Positions 38,258 through 47,129 of a stretch of DNA of 64,000 nt are shown here, piece by piece. Location: NCBI GenBank assembly GCA_965222695.1, contig OZ244967.1, forward strand, positions 1,550,001-1,614,000, read 5' to 3'. Source of the stretch: UBA7957 sp965222695 (GTDB lineage: Bacteria > Pseudomonadota > Gammaproteobacteria > Granulosicoccales > Granulosicoccaceae). The position numbers and the translations under genes were made by a program. Positions within the stretch are counted from its first letter, which is position 1. Every line of letters starts with the position of its first letter. The notes beneath the pieces are model-generated. The model worked only from the letters and a program-made list of their open reading frames with translations, had not been told where the DNA came from and did no database searches.

Positions 38258-38272
38258 TATCTTGGTAATTGC

Positions 38273-39727
38273 TCAATTCAACTTGTTTGGCGTTGTTGGT
38301 GCCCGATTATAATTGTCGCTGTATCGGATAATGTCATCTTCACCAAGGTATGAGCCTGATTGAATCTCGATAATTTCCAACGGGGTATCACCAGCGTTTT
38401 GCAATCGATGTATCGTACCCACAGGTATATAGGTTGATTCATTTTCCCTGACCAAAAAAGTTGATTCGCCATTGGTCACTGTGGCGGTACCACTCACCAC
38501 TACCCAGTGCTCGGATCGGAATTGATGAACTTGAAGAGACAATGCAGCTCCAGGGTCGACAAAAATTCTTTTCACCTGGAAATTTTTCCCACACTCTACA
38601 CAGTCATAATAGCCCCAGGGCCTGTGGACCTTGCGGTGTGATTCCATCAGTTGATCGGCGTGTTCACGTACAAGTTTTGTCAGTTGCTTTACATTCTGGC
38701 TTTCATGTTTATCGGCAACCAGAATGGCGTCGGCTGTATCGATGACGATTAAATTCTGCAGTCCGATTGCGGTTACTGTGCGGTCAGTTGAATGAAAATA
38801 ACAGTTTTCTGAATTGAGCGTAATTGCTTCGCCTTTTACCACGTTTCCGGAGTCATCTTTGTCAGCAGTTTCCCACAAAGCCTCCCAGGATCCGACATCT
38901 CGCCATCCTATATCAATGGGAATCACCACAATATTGGGTGCTTTTTCCATAACGGCGAAGTCAATAGACAGGTTGGGAGAGGATTCAAAGCTGATTTTGT
39001 CGGGCCGCATGAAATCGAAATCTTTTGCAGCTTTCATCATGGAGGCTTCGCAGGCCTTTGCGATCAGTGGTGCATATTGATTCAGTGTGTTCAGGTACTG
39101 CTGTGCCGAAAATACAAACATACCACTATTCCAAAGATACTGTTTGCTGTCGAAATAGCGCTGGGCGGTTTCTTTATTGGGTTTTTCCTCAAATTTGGTG
39201 ACTGATAAAGCTGATGTAGAGCCTATTCCTTCCCCAAATTGGATATATCCATAGGCGGTTTCCGGTTTGTCTGGCAACACACCAAAAGTGACCAGTTTTT
39301 CCACTTTTACCAGCCGTTTTGCTTCCCTTATGGCGTCAATAAGGTTTTCCGGTTTCGCGATAATGTGGTCAGCCGTGAAAACACACAAAGTCGGGTTCTT
39401 ATGTAACCGCAATGCCTGTATTGCCGCGAGTGCAATGGCTGGTGCCGTATCCCGACCACTTGGTTCCAGGATAATAGTGGAATTTTCGCAGCCGGTTGAT
39501 CGTAGCTGTTCAGCAACCAGAAATCGATGTTCTTCATTGCACACGACAATCGGACTGGTTGTATCGGGTAAGTGCGAAATTCTGGATACAGCTTGTTGAA
39601 ACAGACTTGCGTCCGAGGTTAATTTCAAAAATTGTTTCGGATAGTTACTTCTTGACAATGGCCATAATCGCGTACCTGAGCCTCCAGAAAGAATAACGGG
39701 CACTAGTTGGCCGTGAATCTGACTCAT
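38273..39727 (-). CDS. manC: mannose-1-phosphate guanylyltransferase / mannose-6-phosphate isomerase
   Basis: A 484-residue bifunctional enzyme. N-terminal nucleotidyltransferase motif GGSGTRLWPLSR with YPKQ (15-27), and FVEKP-like FEEKPNKETA. The C-terminal cupin is the type II phosphomannose isomerase: RPWGYYDCVE, VKRIFVDPGAALSLQ, RSEHWVVVSGTA. Makes GDP-mannose from Man-1-P and GTP, and Man-6-P from Fru-6-P. The start overlaps the capD stump by 4 nt. Supplies mannose or, with other enzymes, GDP-derived deoxysugars. Confidence 0.93.
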   Translation of the reverse strand: MSQIHGQLVPVILSGGSGTRLWPLSRSNYPKQFLKLTSDASLFQQAVSRISHLPDTTSPIVVCNEEHRFLVAEQLRSTGCENSTIILEPSGRDTAPAIALAAIQALRLHKNPTLCVFTADHIIAKPENLIDAIREAKRLVKVEKLVTFGVLPDKPETAYGYIQFGEGIGSTSALSVTKFEEKPNKETAQRYFDSKQYLWNSGMFVFSAQQYLNTLNQYAPLIAKACEASMMKAAKDFDFMRPDKISFESSPNLSIDFAVMEKAPNIVVIPIDIGWRDVGSWEALWETADKDDSGNVVKGEAITLNSENCYFHSTDRTVTAIGLQNLIVIDTADAILVADKHESQNVKQLTKLVREHADQLMESHRKVHRPWGYYDCVECGKNFQVKRIFVDPGAALSLQVHQFRSEHWVVVSGTATVTNGESTFLVRENESTYIPVGTIHRLQNAGDTPLEIIEIQSGSYLGEDDIIRYSDNYNRAPTTPNKLN

Positions 39728-40133
39728 TTAGCACCTGTTGTTGAGCGAATGGGTGTGACTTTAGTATCCGAGAGATTTTGTTGCTGATTTCCAATACAGG
39801 CCATAATAATTCTCTGGGCAGATTGGGAATTATTATATTCGACTGAATTTAGCAAGGGTGTTATGCAAGTTCTTTTTAAGGTCTCGTAGTCACAATAATT
39901 CTCAAAACCTTTTTGAATTTTCGGATGAGATGTTGGCTCGGAGGAATCATGTCTAACTGGTAGTCTTTGCTTCAATTTTTCGCCGGGTTTCTGACCTGTG
40001 AATATGATCTGAATCTGGCTGGATGTATTTGCTTGTTCATGCAGTTTTGTTAAAGATTTTGCAAGGTCAATAATTTTCACGGGTTCGCCCATATCCAGTA
40101 AAAAGACTTCACCGCCTTTTGCGAGAGAACTGC
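39724..40133 (-). pseudogene. C-terminal stump of a second CapD/WbpM-type gene
   Basis: About 135 codons reading SSLAKGGEVFLLDMGEPVKI (seen in the frame as ...IIDLAKSLTKLH), clearly parallel to SMAQGGEVFLLDMGPPVKI of the intact capD at 42291. The frame is cut at the IS30 end (40134), and all upstream domains, including the Rossmann fold, are gone. The later part (KLKQRLPVRHDSSEPTS) follows the family with small changes. It overlaps manC by 4 nt, so it was once the gene just upstream of manC in an older operon. Confidence 0.8.
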
Positions 40134-40550
40134 TTAGATTCAACAATCAAGTGCAACAGAGTTAATATATTCAGCGGTAATCTCATCGATAAGTTCTTGA
40201 GGAGTTTGCCACTGATGACGTTTTCTCGGTCGAGTATTGAGTAACCAGGCCACGTCATTGAGTTTGGTTTGGCTGTGTTCGGACAAATCCGTACCCTTAG
40301 GGAAATACTGTCGCAGTAACCCGTTTGTATTTTCACTGCTTCCTCGCTGCCAAGGAGAATGAGGATCTGCAAAGTAAATATTCATGCTCAGCTTCTTTGA
40401 CATCAAAGGATGTTCGGCCAGTTCTGAGCCTCTATCATAGGTCATAGATAAGCGAAGAAATGCGTCTATTTTCTTCATCTGACGAATGAATGATTCTCGA
40501 ACATCCGTTGCATTTTTACTTTTCATTTTGCACAGCACGATATGCCAAAA
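40134..40550 (-). mobile_element. IS30-family remnant (3' part of transposase plus one end)
   Basis: One terminus, ATTCAACAATCAAGTGCAAC, abuts the capD stump. The frame 40140-40538 reads NATDVRESFIRQMKK, TYDRGSELAEH, IYFADPHSPWQRGSSENTNG, LLRQYFPKGTDLS, the C-terminal half of an IS30 DDE transposase including the second Asp and catalytic Glu blocks. The N-terminal half and the other end are missing; unrelated sequence starts near 40551. A dead scar. Confidence 0.85.
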
Positions 40551-40707
40551 ATCTGCCCTACCCGCAGATTACGTCCCTCGAGGGTCCCCAAAGGGCGCAA
40601 CGTCATGTGGCTGACTCAATCGCAACCATTCAGATACAGCTTGGCTAAGCCATTGCGCGTGCGCTTATTCGGTGTCCTTGTTGTAGTAATAATTTAACAC
40701 AGTAGGA
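40551..40707. other. short noncoding stretch beside the IS30 scar
   Basis: 157 nt between the IS30 remnant and rmlA. It contains a small palindrome (CCCTCGAGGG, near 40575) and GCGCGTGCGC, and nothing that reads as a gene. It is probably the right flank of the deletion that removed the IS30 front half. Confidence 0.4.
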
Positions 40708-41598
40708 TTAATTCAACAAATCTAATAAATACTTTCCATATCCACTTTTTTTTGTAGGCTCCGCTAATCTCAATAATTGATCGTCATCAATAAACCCCAT
40801 TCTCCAAGCAATTTCTTCAGGGCAAGCAATCTTTAACCCTTGGCGCTCCTCTATTATACGAACGTAGTTGGAAGCATCCAGCAACGAAGTATGCGTACCT
40901 GTATCTAGCCACGCAGTGCCACGTTTGAGTATTTCTATTTTTAGCTGTTTGCTTTCAAGATACATTTGATTAATACTAGAAATTTCTAACTCTCCTCGAT
41001 TGGACGGTCGAACTTCTCTTGCCATTCTGATGACTTGGTTATCATAAAAATACAGACCAGTCACGGCAAGATTAGAATTAGGCTTCTCAGGTTTCTCTTC
41101 AATGCCTATAATTTCACCATTATTATCAAAATTTACTACCCCATAGCGTTCAGGATCTTTGACATAATATACAAATATGGTGGCACCCAATTCTTGCTGT
41201 GAAACGGTTTGCAAGCGCTGAGATAACCCCCCGCCATAGTGAATATTATCACCCAGAATTAAAGTTACAGGGGAATACCCTAAAAATTCAGATCCAATCA
41301 GAAATGCCTGAGCGAGACCGGCCGGTTTTGGCTGCACGGCATATTCGATATTTAATCCCCATTGAGAACCATTAAATAAAAGCCGATAAAATTGATCGCT
41401 GTCTCGCGGTGCGGTGATAATCAGTATATCTCGGATACCAGCAAGCATCAGAACACTTAGAGGATAGTAAATCATCGGTTTATCGTAAACAGGCATGAGC
41501 TGTTTACTTACAACTTGTGTTAACGGATACAAACGCGTACCATTGCCTCCCGCGAGAATTATGCCTTTTCGTTTTTGTGTACGGTTGTTTACAACCAT
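40708..41598 (-). CDS. rmlA: glucose-1-phosphate thymidylyltransferase
   Basis: A 296-residue RmlA/RfbA protein. GGNGTRLYPLT (nucleotide loop), KQLMPVYDKPMIYYPLS, LILGDNIHYGG (metal Asp), EEKPEKPNSNLAVTGLYFYD, and the allosteric-site region near the C-terminus are all in place. It makes dTDP-glucose, the precursor for the fdtA/fdtB branch. First gene after the ops-like motif. ATG 41598 gives MVVNNRTQKRKGIILAGG, with a basic pre-sequence that is normal for the family. Confidence 0.95.
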   Translation of the reverse strand: MVVNNRTQKRKGIILAGGNGTRLYPLTQVVSKQLMPVYDKPMIYYPLSVLMLAGIRDILIITAPRDSDQFYRLLFNGSQWGLNIEYAVQPKPAGLAQAFLIGSEFLGYSPVTLILGDNIHYGGGLSQRLQTVSQQELGATIFVYYVKDPERYGVVNFDNNGEIIGIEEKPEKPNSNLAVTGLYFYDNQVIRMAREVRPSNRGELEISSINQMYLESKQLKIEILKRGTAWLDTGTHTSLLDASNYVRIIEERQGLKIACPEEIAWRMGFIDDDQLLRLAEPTKKSGYGKYLLDLLN

Positions 41599-41685
41599 AA
41601 TTGAATTTACATCATGCGTTGAGACTCTTTATGAGTCGAGTTTAATGGACTAATTGTATTAGGGGAATTGTCTCTTATGGAGAAT

Positions 41686-41696
41686 ACGCTACCGCC
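41686..41696 (-). promoter_or_regulatory. ops: ops-like element for RfaH
   Basis: The minus strand (transcribed direction) reads GGCGGTAGCGT, identical to the conserved core of the E. coli ops/JUMPstart element. It lies in the 180-nt leader between the rfaH-like gene and rmlA, 88 nt before the rmlA start. In enterics, RNA polymerase pauses here and loads RfaH. A short hairpin (GACTC-ATAAA-GAGTC, 41621-41637) follows it. Here it would allow the nearby RfaH homologue to act on the ~40-kb transcript. Confidence 0.8.
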
Positions 41697-41778
41697 CTAC
41701 TGTACAATTAAACAGTATGTGGGCACACGCAAACTTATGAACTTTCCATCGAATGAAGTTTGTCGTTTATATATGGGC

Positions 41779-42291
41779 TCAATTTGCAACTGGTAGTATG
41801 GCAGTTACCTCGAACTCTAACAGCCGCTTACCACCTAATATGTCCAATAATACAGCAACCCTCTCGTTATCAGGTATACTGTGTATCGTTGTTATCAAGC
41901 CTGAAAAGGGCCCTTCCGCTATTTCAACTTCGTCCCCTTCTTTGAAAAACGAACTAGCATTTGAGCAATACTCTTCTTCCGTGGCAATCTCAGTTGACAG
42001 AAGTTGAGGGATAAAACCGTCTGGCAGTGCAACTGGGCAATCGCCAAACCCGACCAGTTTAACTACACCTCTAGTCGATCGAATCGGTAAAATGCTCTGT
42101 TTACCCAAATTCAGTCGAACAAACATGTACCGAGGAAACAAAGGAGTAATCATCTTCACTGCTTTTTTTCTTCTGCGTTGAATTTGTTCGATTGTTGGTA
42201 AATAAGCGTCAAAACCCTGATTTTGAAGATTGTCAAAGGCAAGCTCTTCAGATCGAGGCTTAGTATAAACTACATACCATCTATCCGACAT
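41779..42291 (-). CDS. rfaH: RfaH-type transcription antiterminator (NusG paralogue)
   Basis: A 170-residue NGN-KOW protein. N-terminal RWYVVYTKPRSEELAFDNL and TPLFPRYMFVRLNL are the NGN-domain blocks shared by RfaH (the hydrophobic-pocket region that binds the beta' clamp helices); the C-terminal KOW has FKEGDEVEIAEGPFSGL. Its ATG overlaps the stop of capD (base 42291), so it is translated as part of the polysaccharide operon, unlike E. coli, where rfaH lies elsewhere. An ops-like motif follows it, suggesting it controls genes downstream in its own operon. Confidence 0.88.
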   Translation of the reverse strand: MSDRWYVVYTKPRSEELAFDNLQNQGFDAYLPTIEQIQRRRKKAVKMITPLFPRYMFVRLNLGKQSILPIRSTRGVVKLVGFGDCPVALPDGFIPQLLSTEIATEEEYCSNASSFFKEGDEVEIAEGPFSGLITTIHSIPDNERVAVLLDILGGKRLLEFEVTAILPVAN

Positions 42292-44363
42292 TACTTAAAA
42301 CGAACTTTGTTCATTGCAGCAACCAAATCTCCTTTTACCAGTGCAGCATTAACTTCGTCGACGCCCTTTGTATAGCCGTCTATCGGGTTCTTGCCTGAGT
42401 CAATGCTTACTCTGGCATATTCTGGCTTGTCTTTAGTTTCATAACCATGAACAAATTCTCGTAATACAGTTCTTAATAAGGTCTCGTCACATTTTCCCAC
42501 TGCCAATCGCAATTGTTCAATGCACTTTGACTCTAGCTCTGACGATTCAGTATATGCTTCAAGAGACTTGCGAATTTTTTTGTGCTTGGTTGATCTGGAT
42601 CGATCCAATCCAATCAAAAGCTCTTCATATAGCTTTTCGCCATTTCTAATACCACTGAATGTAATTTCGATTTCATTTCCTTGATCGATTTTCACCAGAC
42701 GCTTAAGTGAAGACTCGCGTGATTCCATCCCATGCAAACGAATCAAGGCCTTAGCTAAATCCAAAATCTTTACCGGCGGCCCCATATCCAGTAAAAACAC
42801 TTCCCCGCCTTGCGCCATGGAGCCGGCCTGGATAACCAAGGAAACAGCCTCTGATATGGTCATAAAATAACGGGTCATTTCCGGATGCGTGACGGTAACT
42901 GGACCGCCCGATTTTATTTGTTTTTGAAACTTGGGTACAACGGATCCGGACGATCCGAGTACGTTACCGAAACGAACCATGCAAAATGTGGTTTTTTGTA
43001 TTGGTTCTGACGCCATCGCCTGCAGTACCATCTCGGCTACCCTTTTGCATGCGCCCATCACATTCGCCGGCCTCACGGCTTTGTCGGTTGAAATCAAGGC
43101 AAAGGTTTCAGTGCCGTATTTCTGCGCTGTCAGCGCCAGTTTTTGGGTACCGAATATATTTGTTTTCACGCCTTCGAACGGATTGTTTTCAACCAAGGGC
43201 ACATGTTTATAAGCCGCTGCATGGTAAACAGTGTGCGGCTTGCAGATGCGGAAAACTTGATCAAGCCTCTGCTGGTCAGTGACGGAAGCCAAGAGTGTTT
43301 CGATTTTTATAGCTTTGCCGGAAACGGATTGAAGTTGTTCATGGATTTCCTGATCTATTGTGTAAAGAGAAGGTTCGGAGTTATCCAACATAAGCAGAGA
43401 CTCCGGCTCCAGCTGCAGGATTTGTCGGCATAGCTCTGAGCCGATCGAGCCCCCTGCTCCGGTGACCAATACCCTTTTCCCGGTTATGTTTTTCGTCAAT
43501 AATTTGTTGTCCGGTTCCACCGGATCTCTTCCTAGCAGATCTTCCAGTTTGATTTCCCGTAAATCGTCGGGAGATGATTTTCCGGATACTATTTCCCTGA
43601 TCGGTGGGATGGTTTTGATCGGAACACCATAGCTTTCCACAGAGTTCAGCAGTTTTGAGTATTCGTCACCCGTAATCGATGGCAGTGCCATGACGATTTC
43701 TTCAACGGCGTGTTTTTTTAGTAAGCTCTGTATTTCACTTTTCTGAGGATTTAACACAGGTAGGCCGGAGACTGTTGAGCCGATCAGCAATTCACTATCA
43801 TCCAGAAAAAATTCCGGATGATATTCATCGCTAAATCTCATCAGATTGACTAGCTGCCTCCCAGCGGCACCCGCTCCATAAACCGCGATAGGTTTACCGT
43901 TTTTCTCCACACCGTCATTATGGATTTTCGCCCATATAGCACGTAAGCCGACGGTCGACAGGGTCAGCAATACGCCATATATCAGAAAAACTGAGCGGGG
44001 TGCAGAGGTGACAGGGAATAGGTATAGCATTGTGAGCAGGACAATTGAGGATGCTATGGCTCCTTTGATAATTTGCTCAAACTGCCTGCTGGACGAAGAT
44101 CTGACCACCCATCGGTAGATACCGAGCCCCGCAAAGATAAAAACGGTCAGCGGGGGTAATAAGATCATTAAATGCGCAATACTATCGAGGTAGCTATAAG
44201 GTTGGCCCAGTCTCAATGAAAATGCTACCCAGATGCAAATGGCGACCAAGGCCCCGTCGATTGCAAATGACAGAATCTGCTTTTTGGTTCTGCCAGTGTT
44301 TGACAGATTGTCAATTAAGAATCGGCTGGTGAATTTAAAGGGTAACGACGGAAGTCCTTTCAT
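42291..44363 (-). CDS. CapD/WbpM-type nucleotide-sugar 4,6-dehydratase (membrane)
   Basis: About 690 residues from ATG 44363; an in-frame TTG at 44441 would add 26. Four to five N-terminal membrane spans, a first Rossmann-like domain (AVYGAGAAGRQLVNLM), then the SDR catalytic domain: VLVTGAGGSIGSELCRQ, STDKAVRPANVMGACKR with the M-x3-K catalytic pair of WbpM, and SMAQGGEVFLLDMG near the end. It converts UDP-GlcNAc to UDP-4-keto-6-deoxy-GlcNAc, which the WbpV-like enzyme can reduce. First gene of the minus-strand locus; a stump of a paralogue lies at 39724. Confidence 0.9.
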   Translation of the reverse strand: MKGLPSLPFKFTSRFLIDNLSNTGRTKKQILSFAIDGALVAICIWVAFSLRLGQPYSYLDSIAHLMILLPPLTVFIFAGLGIYRWVVRSSSSRQFEQIIKGAIASSIVLLTMLYLFPVTSAPRSVFLIYGVLLTLSTVGLRAIWAKIHNDGVEKNGKPIAVYGAGAAGRQLVNLMRFSDEYHPEFFLDDSELLIGSTVSGLPVLNPQKSEIQSLLKKHAVEEIVMALPSITGDEYSKLLNSVESYGVPIKTIPPIREIVSGKSSPDDLREIKLEDLLGRDPVEPDNKLLTKNITGKRVLVTGAGGSIGSELCRQILQLEPESLLMLDNSEPSLYTIDQEIHEQLQSVSGKAIKIETLLASVTDQQRLDQVFRICKPHTVYHAAAYKHVPLVENNPFEGVKTNIFGTQKLALTAQKYGTETFALISTDKAVRPANVMGACKRVAEMVLQAMASEPIQKTTFCMVRFGNVLGSSGSVVPKFQKQIKSGGPVTVTHPEMTRYFMTISEAVSLVIQAGSMAQGGEVFLLDMGPPVKILDLAKALIRLHGMESRESSLKRLVKIDQGNEIEITFSGIRNGEKLYEELLIGLDRSRSTKHKKIRKSLEAYTESSELESKCIEQLRLAVGKCDETLLRTVLREFVHGYETKDKPEYARVSIDSGKNPIDGYTKGVDEVNAALVKGDLVAAMNKVRFK

Positions 44364-44807
44364 TTTTACTTTTGCCTTTTTAAGACTCTTTAGATCTTGG
44401 TGGTTGGGTTGCCTTTTACAATAATGTGAGATTTCGAGCAAAAGTTTACTGTATTTTTTGTAGGAAAATTCTCACAACAGCCGGAAATCAGGCTCAGTTC
44501 GCATTATTATGCCTATATTTTGACGTTTCCAAGCGGCAACATCAACCTCTCTTGTGCGTTTTTACACTATGCTATTGGCTGAAAATTATATTTCTGCCAA
44601 TTTACAATTCGTTATAACTTATTGTTTTTTGAATCACAGCAACTAAAAAATGTAACATTTTGTTGCTTAATTCGCTAATTAAAATTTTGCTGTTGCGAAA
44701 AATTTTGCGAGAAAATAATGATTTTGATTGTGGATTGGTTGATCCATCGACTCGTCGAGGAGCGAGGCTTCCTCACGCAGGGGTTTTAGATTGGGATTGG
44801 ATGAGGA
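44364..44807. other. promoter-bearing gap between the polysaccharide operon and the MFS gene
   Basis: 444 nt, AT-rich, with no coding potential that I trust. A minus-strand TATAAT (44585-44590) could be the -10 of the operon promoter, but I see no good -35 at 16-18 nt, so this is weak. A degenerate REP-like string lies at 44754-44778. If the operon starts here, the leader before capD would be about 200 nt. Confidence 0.35.
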
Positions 44808-46067
44808 TTATGGTTCGTGGTTATCTTGGTGGTGCGATTCCTCGTCGACGATTTGAGCTACGGCTTCGGCTGCGCCTATGGATGAGCGTGACTGTACAGG
44901 TACGAAATGGGTTTGATCGTCCATGGGTACAGCGTCGCGCCGACTGATCATGATTAGCGCAACCATGCCTATCACTATATGAATCGCAGCCAGATAGACA
45001 AAAAAGCTTTGTGTGTGGGTGTACTCGAAGGCCAGTCCGACTGTAAGTGGCCCGATGGTGGCCCCTGCCCCGTTCAACATGATCAGTGCGCTGCTGGCAC
45101 CGATCATTTGTTCCGGTTTGAGTCGGTCATTGGTGTGTGCCACCGAAAGTGAATAGAGCGGCAGGCTCATACCGCCGTAGAGTCCGAAGAGTATAAACAC
45201 CAGCTCCAAGGGCGTATTGATCAGGAGCATGGCTATGGCAACCAACGCGGCGAGAAAGGTGACTATGGTCAATACGATTCGGCGGTCGTAGCGGTCGGAA
45301 AGCCGGCCGATAGGCCACTGAAAAATCACTCCGCCGACGATATATGCACTGAGAAACAGCGCGGTGTTGGAAACCGACAGACCGGTACGGGCCGCATAGA
45401 CTGCACCCATTCCAAAAACGGCACTGGTCACCACACCTGTACCGAAAATACCGAACATGCCGAGCGGGCTGATTCTGAACAGTTCCGTGTAGGAGATTTT
45501 TTCACTTTCATGAATCGATGGTGCTTCGGAGTTGGTTACCAAGAGCGGAATGAGTGAAATGGAAATCAACACGGACACTAATATAAACAGTTCAAAACTG
45601 GCCGGATCGCTGAGTTTCATGGTCCATTGGCCAAAGGCCATGGCCAGATAAGTCACTACCATATAAATGGAGAACAGACTTCCCCGGGTTTCGTTGGTCG
45701 CTTTTGCGTTGAGCCAGCTTTCCACCACAATATAAAGGCCGGCATAGCAAAAGCCCGTGATGATTCTGGCCGTCAGCCAGACGGTCGGATTGACATAGAT
45801 TGCCTGAACGAGAATGCTTGTCGAGGCTAATGACGCCAGCGCGGCGAATACGCGGATATGCCCGACATTTCGAATAATCGGGGGTGTGTAGTTCGAGCCG
45901 GCTAAAAATCCGATGTAATAACCGGTCATGACCAGGCCTGTCGTAAAGGTGGTGAATGACTCTAAGTTAGCCCGCCAGCCCAACAGCGTGCCCTGCAGGC
46001 CGTTGCCGATCATCAGGAGCCCGATGCCGAAAAATAACGGCCAGACGCTGCGTATGGTGTTGGTCAT
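44808..46067 (-). CDS. MFS transporter (YcaD-like)
   Basis: A 419-residue protein with twelve predicted membrane spans. Typical MFS loop signatures: RITGFCYAGLYIVVESWLNA (span 4/5, in two parts) and GRLSDRYDRRIVL (the loop 8/9 R-x-x-x-D/R-R motif). The VESWLNA block is characteristic of the YcaD/YfkF subfamily. The substrate is unknown; related proteins are annotated as sugar or drug exporters. The hydrophilic C-terminal tail of ~40 residues is His/acid-rich. Monocistronic, with REP sequences upstream. Confidence 0.88.
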   Translation of the reverse strand: MTNTIRSVWPLFFGIGLLMIGNGLQGTLLGWRANLESFTTFTTGLVMTGYYIGFLAGSNYTPPIIRNVGHIRVFAALASLASTSILVQAIYVNPTVWLTARIITGFCYAGLYIVVESWLNAKATNETRGSLFSIYMVVTYLAMAFGQWTMKLSDPASFELFILVSVLISISLIPLLVTNSEAPSIHESEKISYTELFRISPLGMFGIFGTGVVTSAVFGMGAVYAARTGLSVSNTALFLSAYIVGGVIFQWPIGRLSDRYDRRIVLTIVTFLAALVAIAMLLINTPLELVFILFGLYGGMSLPLYSLSVAHTNDRLKPEQMIGASSALIMLNGAGATIGPLTVGLAFEYTHTQSFFVYLAAIHIVIGMVALIMISRRDAVPMDDQTHFVPVQSRSSIGAAEAVAQIVDEESHHQDNHEP

Positions 46068-46140
46068 GGGCTGTTTCGGATCCGTATCGTCGGGACGAGC
46101 TTTTCTCGCGAATTAAGGGGTGGTGCATCATACACTTTTT

Positions 46141-46269
46141 CGCTTGCAGGGCAAGCTCCCACGATATGAGATACTGGATTCTATGTTGTATATTTTATTG
46201 TAGGAGCGAGGCGTCCTCGCGATGAGGTGTTTGTGTATGTTCGAATCGCCTGCAGGGCAGGCTCCTACG
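46141..46269. repeat. three REP-like palindromes upstream of the MFS gene
   Basis: 46141-46163 (CGCTTGCAGGGCAAGCTCC...), 46200-46223 (GTAGGAGCGAGGCGTCC...), and 46246-46269 (rc begins GTAGGAGCCTGCCC). Each is an imperfect 20-24-bp hairpin with the GTAGGAGC foot, in mixed orientation, a layout typical of REP doublets. They account for about half of the gene-free 46068-46343. Confidence 0.85.
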
Positions 46270-46343
46270 TGGGTGAGCTTGGATTATAAGGCGATGAGGT
46301 TTGGAATTATTCCAAGGGATTGATGGGAATGAATTTGTGATCT

Positions 46344-46781
46344 CTAATCGAACGTCGAATCCATCAATTCGTCCTGAATTTTATCCAGATCGACCTCGGT
46401 CTCGTCTTTGACGAGTACATTCTCGTTAATTTCATCAAATGCTTCGTGTGGATTTTGGATTTTATCCGAGGCGGAATTGTCGGCGGTTTCATCCTGAAGC
46501 GGTTCGAAATGATTCTCATCTTCCATGGTTTGGTCTAATTGCTCTAACACGGTGTCGCCTTCTTCCTCTTCAGAATCTTCAGGGGCTATAGGATTATCCG
46601 GAGTGGATTCATCCCCATTCTGAATGGGGTTAATAAACGATTTTTCAACAGACTCCTGCTGATAGACAAAGCTGGCTGAGAATCCCTCTTCCGCTTCTTC
46701 GGTTTCTGAAGTTGAGGAATATTGATTTTCGATATCATCTGTTTGTTTGGGATATCGGGAATTGTTGGATTGGGTCTTCAT
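46344..46781 (-). CDS. highly acidic, probably disordered protein
   Basis: 145 residues, 43 of them Asp or Glu against about 7 Lys/Arg, rich in Ser/Asn/Gln, no hydrophobic core. Clusters such as DSEEEEGD and ETEEAEEG stand out. There is no signal peptide and no recognisable domain. The frame is a normal length with ATG 46781, and the antisense frames are poor, so it is probably a real gene. Function unknown: possible nucleic-acid mimic, calcium binder or chaperone-like disordered protein, none supported by motif. Confidence 0.6.
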   Translation of the reverse strand: MKTQSNNSRYPKQTDDIENQYSSTSETEEAEEGFSASFVYQQESVEKSFINPIQNGDESTPDNPIAPEDSEEEEGDTVLEQLDQTMEDENHFEPLQDETADNSASDKIQNPHEAFDEINENVLVKDETEVDLDKIQDELMDSTFD

Positions 46782-46901
46782 TCGGTCGCTCAGTCAGCCT
46801 GTCTATTATTGCCGTCTTTGTTTTATCCGGTTTTGTATGGGCAAAATCATATACTTGTTTATGGCTTTGGAATATTAACGGGCTCACAGGTTTGTTTGTG
46901 A

Positions 46902-46924
46902 TCGCCTGCAGGACAGGCTCCTAC
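46902..46924. repeat. REP-like palindrome
   Basis: One more REP hairpin (rc begins GTAGGAGCCTGTCC) between the acidic-protein gene and the RAYT element. The rest of 46782-46997 is AT-rich and shows no gene. Confidence 0.8.
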
Positions 46925-47129
46925 GGAGGGTGGTTCTGTTCTTGATTTTGTGATGTGGGTCACAGAATTTCGAATTTTGTGAAATTAGTATGCTTATGCC
47001 TGCTGAGGGAAATATGCAGGTTTACAAACACTTAGGGATGAGTGTCCTCAGTAGGCTTTTCTTTTTTTCCGGTTTGTATTTTTCTTGGGTTTTTGTGGTT
47101 CGCTTGCAGGGCAAGCTCCTACGGGCGGA

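Noticed and set aside
40109..40372. 87-codon minus-strand frame in the IS30 scar
   Set aside because: It is out of frame with the recognisable transposase blocks.
41905..41960. A second ops motif or hairpin inside rfaH
   Set aside because: The weak hairpin is within coding sequence and has no GGCGGTAG core.
44585..44590. Strong sigma70 promoter for the polysaccharide operon
   Set aside because: Only a -10-like TATAAT is visible; no acceptable -35 lies at 16-18 nt.
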